From the NCBI RefSeq assembly GCF_013373795.3, contig NZ_CP088022.1, forward strand, positions 1,550,001 to 1,614,000: 64,000 nt of DNA, given 5' to 3'. The DNA is from Bradyrhizobium quebecense. Its GTDB lineage: Bacteria; Pseudomonadota; Alphaproteobacteria; Rhizobiales; Xanthobacteraceae. Below, piece after piece: positions 63,617 to 64,000 of this stretch (positions within the stretch are counted from its first letter, which is position 1; each line of letters begins with the position of its first letter). The notes beneath the pieces were generated by a model, which was not told where the DNA came from, ran no database searches, and saw only the letters and a list, made by a program, of their open reading frames with translations. Both the position numbers and the translations under genes were made by a program.

Positions 63617-64000
63617 ATGACTTCGCGTGAGGGCTTCGGGCAGTCGAAGGTCTTCGCATGCACGCTTGGCGTCGTGGCCGCCCTTGCCGTGTCCTTGCTC
63701 GCTTCCCGCGGCGCGGCGGCTGAGGAGAGCTTCAGCGGGCCGACCTTCCGAAAGGGGATGTGGCGATTCACGCGGACGCTGGAAATGGTCTCGCCCTCGA
63801 ACGTCCGGCAAAAGCTGCTCGAGCGCGAAATGACGCGCTGCGTCGACCCGACGCAGGCGATGAAGGCGACGTTTTCATCGCCATCGATCGGAAATTGCCA
63901 TTCTTCAAGGCCGGAGAAGATCAGCAACAGGTACGTCTTCTCTAACCGGTGCGACTACATGGGGCCGGTCAGCACCGTCATCACAGTGCTGAGCGACGAG
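63617..64000 (+). CDS. DUF3617-like secreted protein, second tandem copy (3' end outside window)
   Basis: The frame is open from the ATG at 63617 to the last base of the window. It encodes a signal peptide (VFACTLGVVAALAVSLLASRGAAA) followed by SFSGPTFRKGMWRFTRTLEMV, TRCVDPTQAMKATFSS, GNCHSSRPEKISNRYVF and NRCDYMGPVSTVITVLSDE. This matches the gene at 62779 almost word for word (SFSGPSFRKGLWRF, TRCVDPTFAMKATF, HRCDYMGAVSTVITVRSDE), so the two are tandem duplicates. Function unknown. The gap 63328-63616 holds no gene that I can support. Confidence 0.7.
   Translation, partial: MTSREGFGQSKVFACTLGVVAALAVSLLASRGAAAEESFSGPTFRKGMWRFTRTLEMVSPSNVRQKLLEREMTRCVDPTQAMKATFSSPSIGNCHSSRPEKISNRYVFSNRCDYMGPVSTVITVLSDE

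Noticed and set aside
1..64000. CRISPR array, tRNA, rRNA, prophage or integron
   Set aside because: I found no regularly spaced repeats, no cloverleaf or rRNA-like sequence, and no phage structural or integrase genes. The only mobile genes are the two IS transposases.

Overview
The window is GC-rich, densely coded DNA of a Bradyrhizobium-like alphaproteobacterium (order Hyphomicrobiales). This rests on the gene families, the codon use and several palindromic repeats of the kind scattered through such genomes. I saw no rRNA or tRNA gene, CRISPR array or replication origin. The content is amide, amine and branched-chain-type solute catabolism, plus one surface-protein module and a few mobile elements.

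Layout. (1) 1-7133, + strand: end of an amide/urea-type ABC transporter operon (cut at the left edge), aliphatic amidase amiE, an NCS1 permease, a MetX-like alpha/beta hydrolase, and a CbbQ/NorQ-type AAA+ ATPase with its CbbO/NorD-type VWA partner. (2) 7258-21701, + strand: an STN-TonB fusion protein, an ECF sigma factor, a FecR anti-sigma factor and a giant (about 3979 aa) filamentous-haemagglutinin-like exoprotein. An IS5-family element abuts its stop codon. (3) 22.5-26.0 kb: a foreign-looking patch with a decayed substrate-binding-protein pseudogene, an O-methyltransferase, a Bug/TctC receptor and a divergent LysR regulator. (4) 26.4-38.0 kb: amiC-amiR on the minus strand, divergent from a + operon of amidase, acetamidase/formamidase, a complete five-gene ABC transporter, an SDR and a second amidase. 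(5) 38.0-61.5 kb: a catabolic island with a NylB-like serine hydrolase, a LuxR-type regulator, an IS110-family (IS1111-type) insertion, gamma-glutamyltransferase, amidohydrolase plus CobW GTPase, a second complete ABC transporter, a secreted copper amine oxidase, aminotransferases, aldehyde dehydrogenase, a HAD hydrolase, a Tm-1-like protein and two SDRs. (6) 61.6-64.0 kb: small secreted proteins, including two tandem paralogues, the second cut by the right edge.

How the genes fit together. Region 4 reads as an AmiC/AmiR-controlled system: a periplasmic binding protein and ABC transporter import short amides or urea-like compounds, and three kinds of amide hydrolase split them. Region 5 imports a nitrogenous organic solute. 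It carries amide- and peptide-cleaving hydrolases, deaminating enzymes and an aldehyde dehydrogenase, the usual order of attack on an amide or amine.

Two observations stand out. First, a palindrome of the form (A/C)TCCACC-N4-GGT(G/T)GATTG occurs in four promoter regions of region 5 and probably defines a regulon of the local LuxR-type protein. Second, the IS1111-type element lies inside a REP-like palindrome. Its non-coding end contains a 9-nt and a 10-nt match to the left and right target flanks, in opposite orientations, as expected for a seekRNA/bridge RNA.
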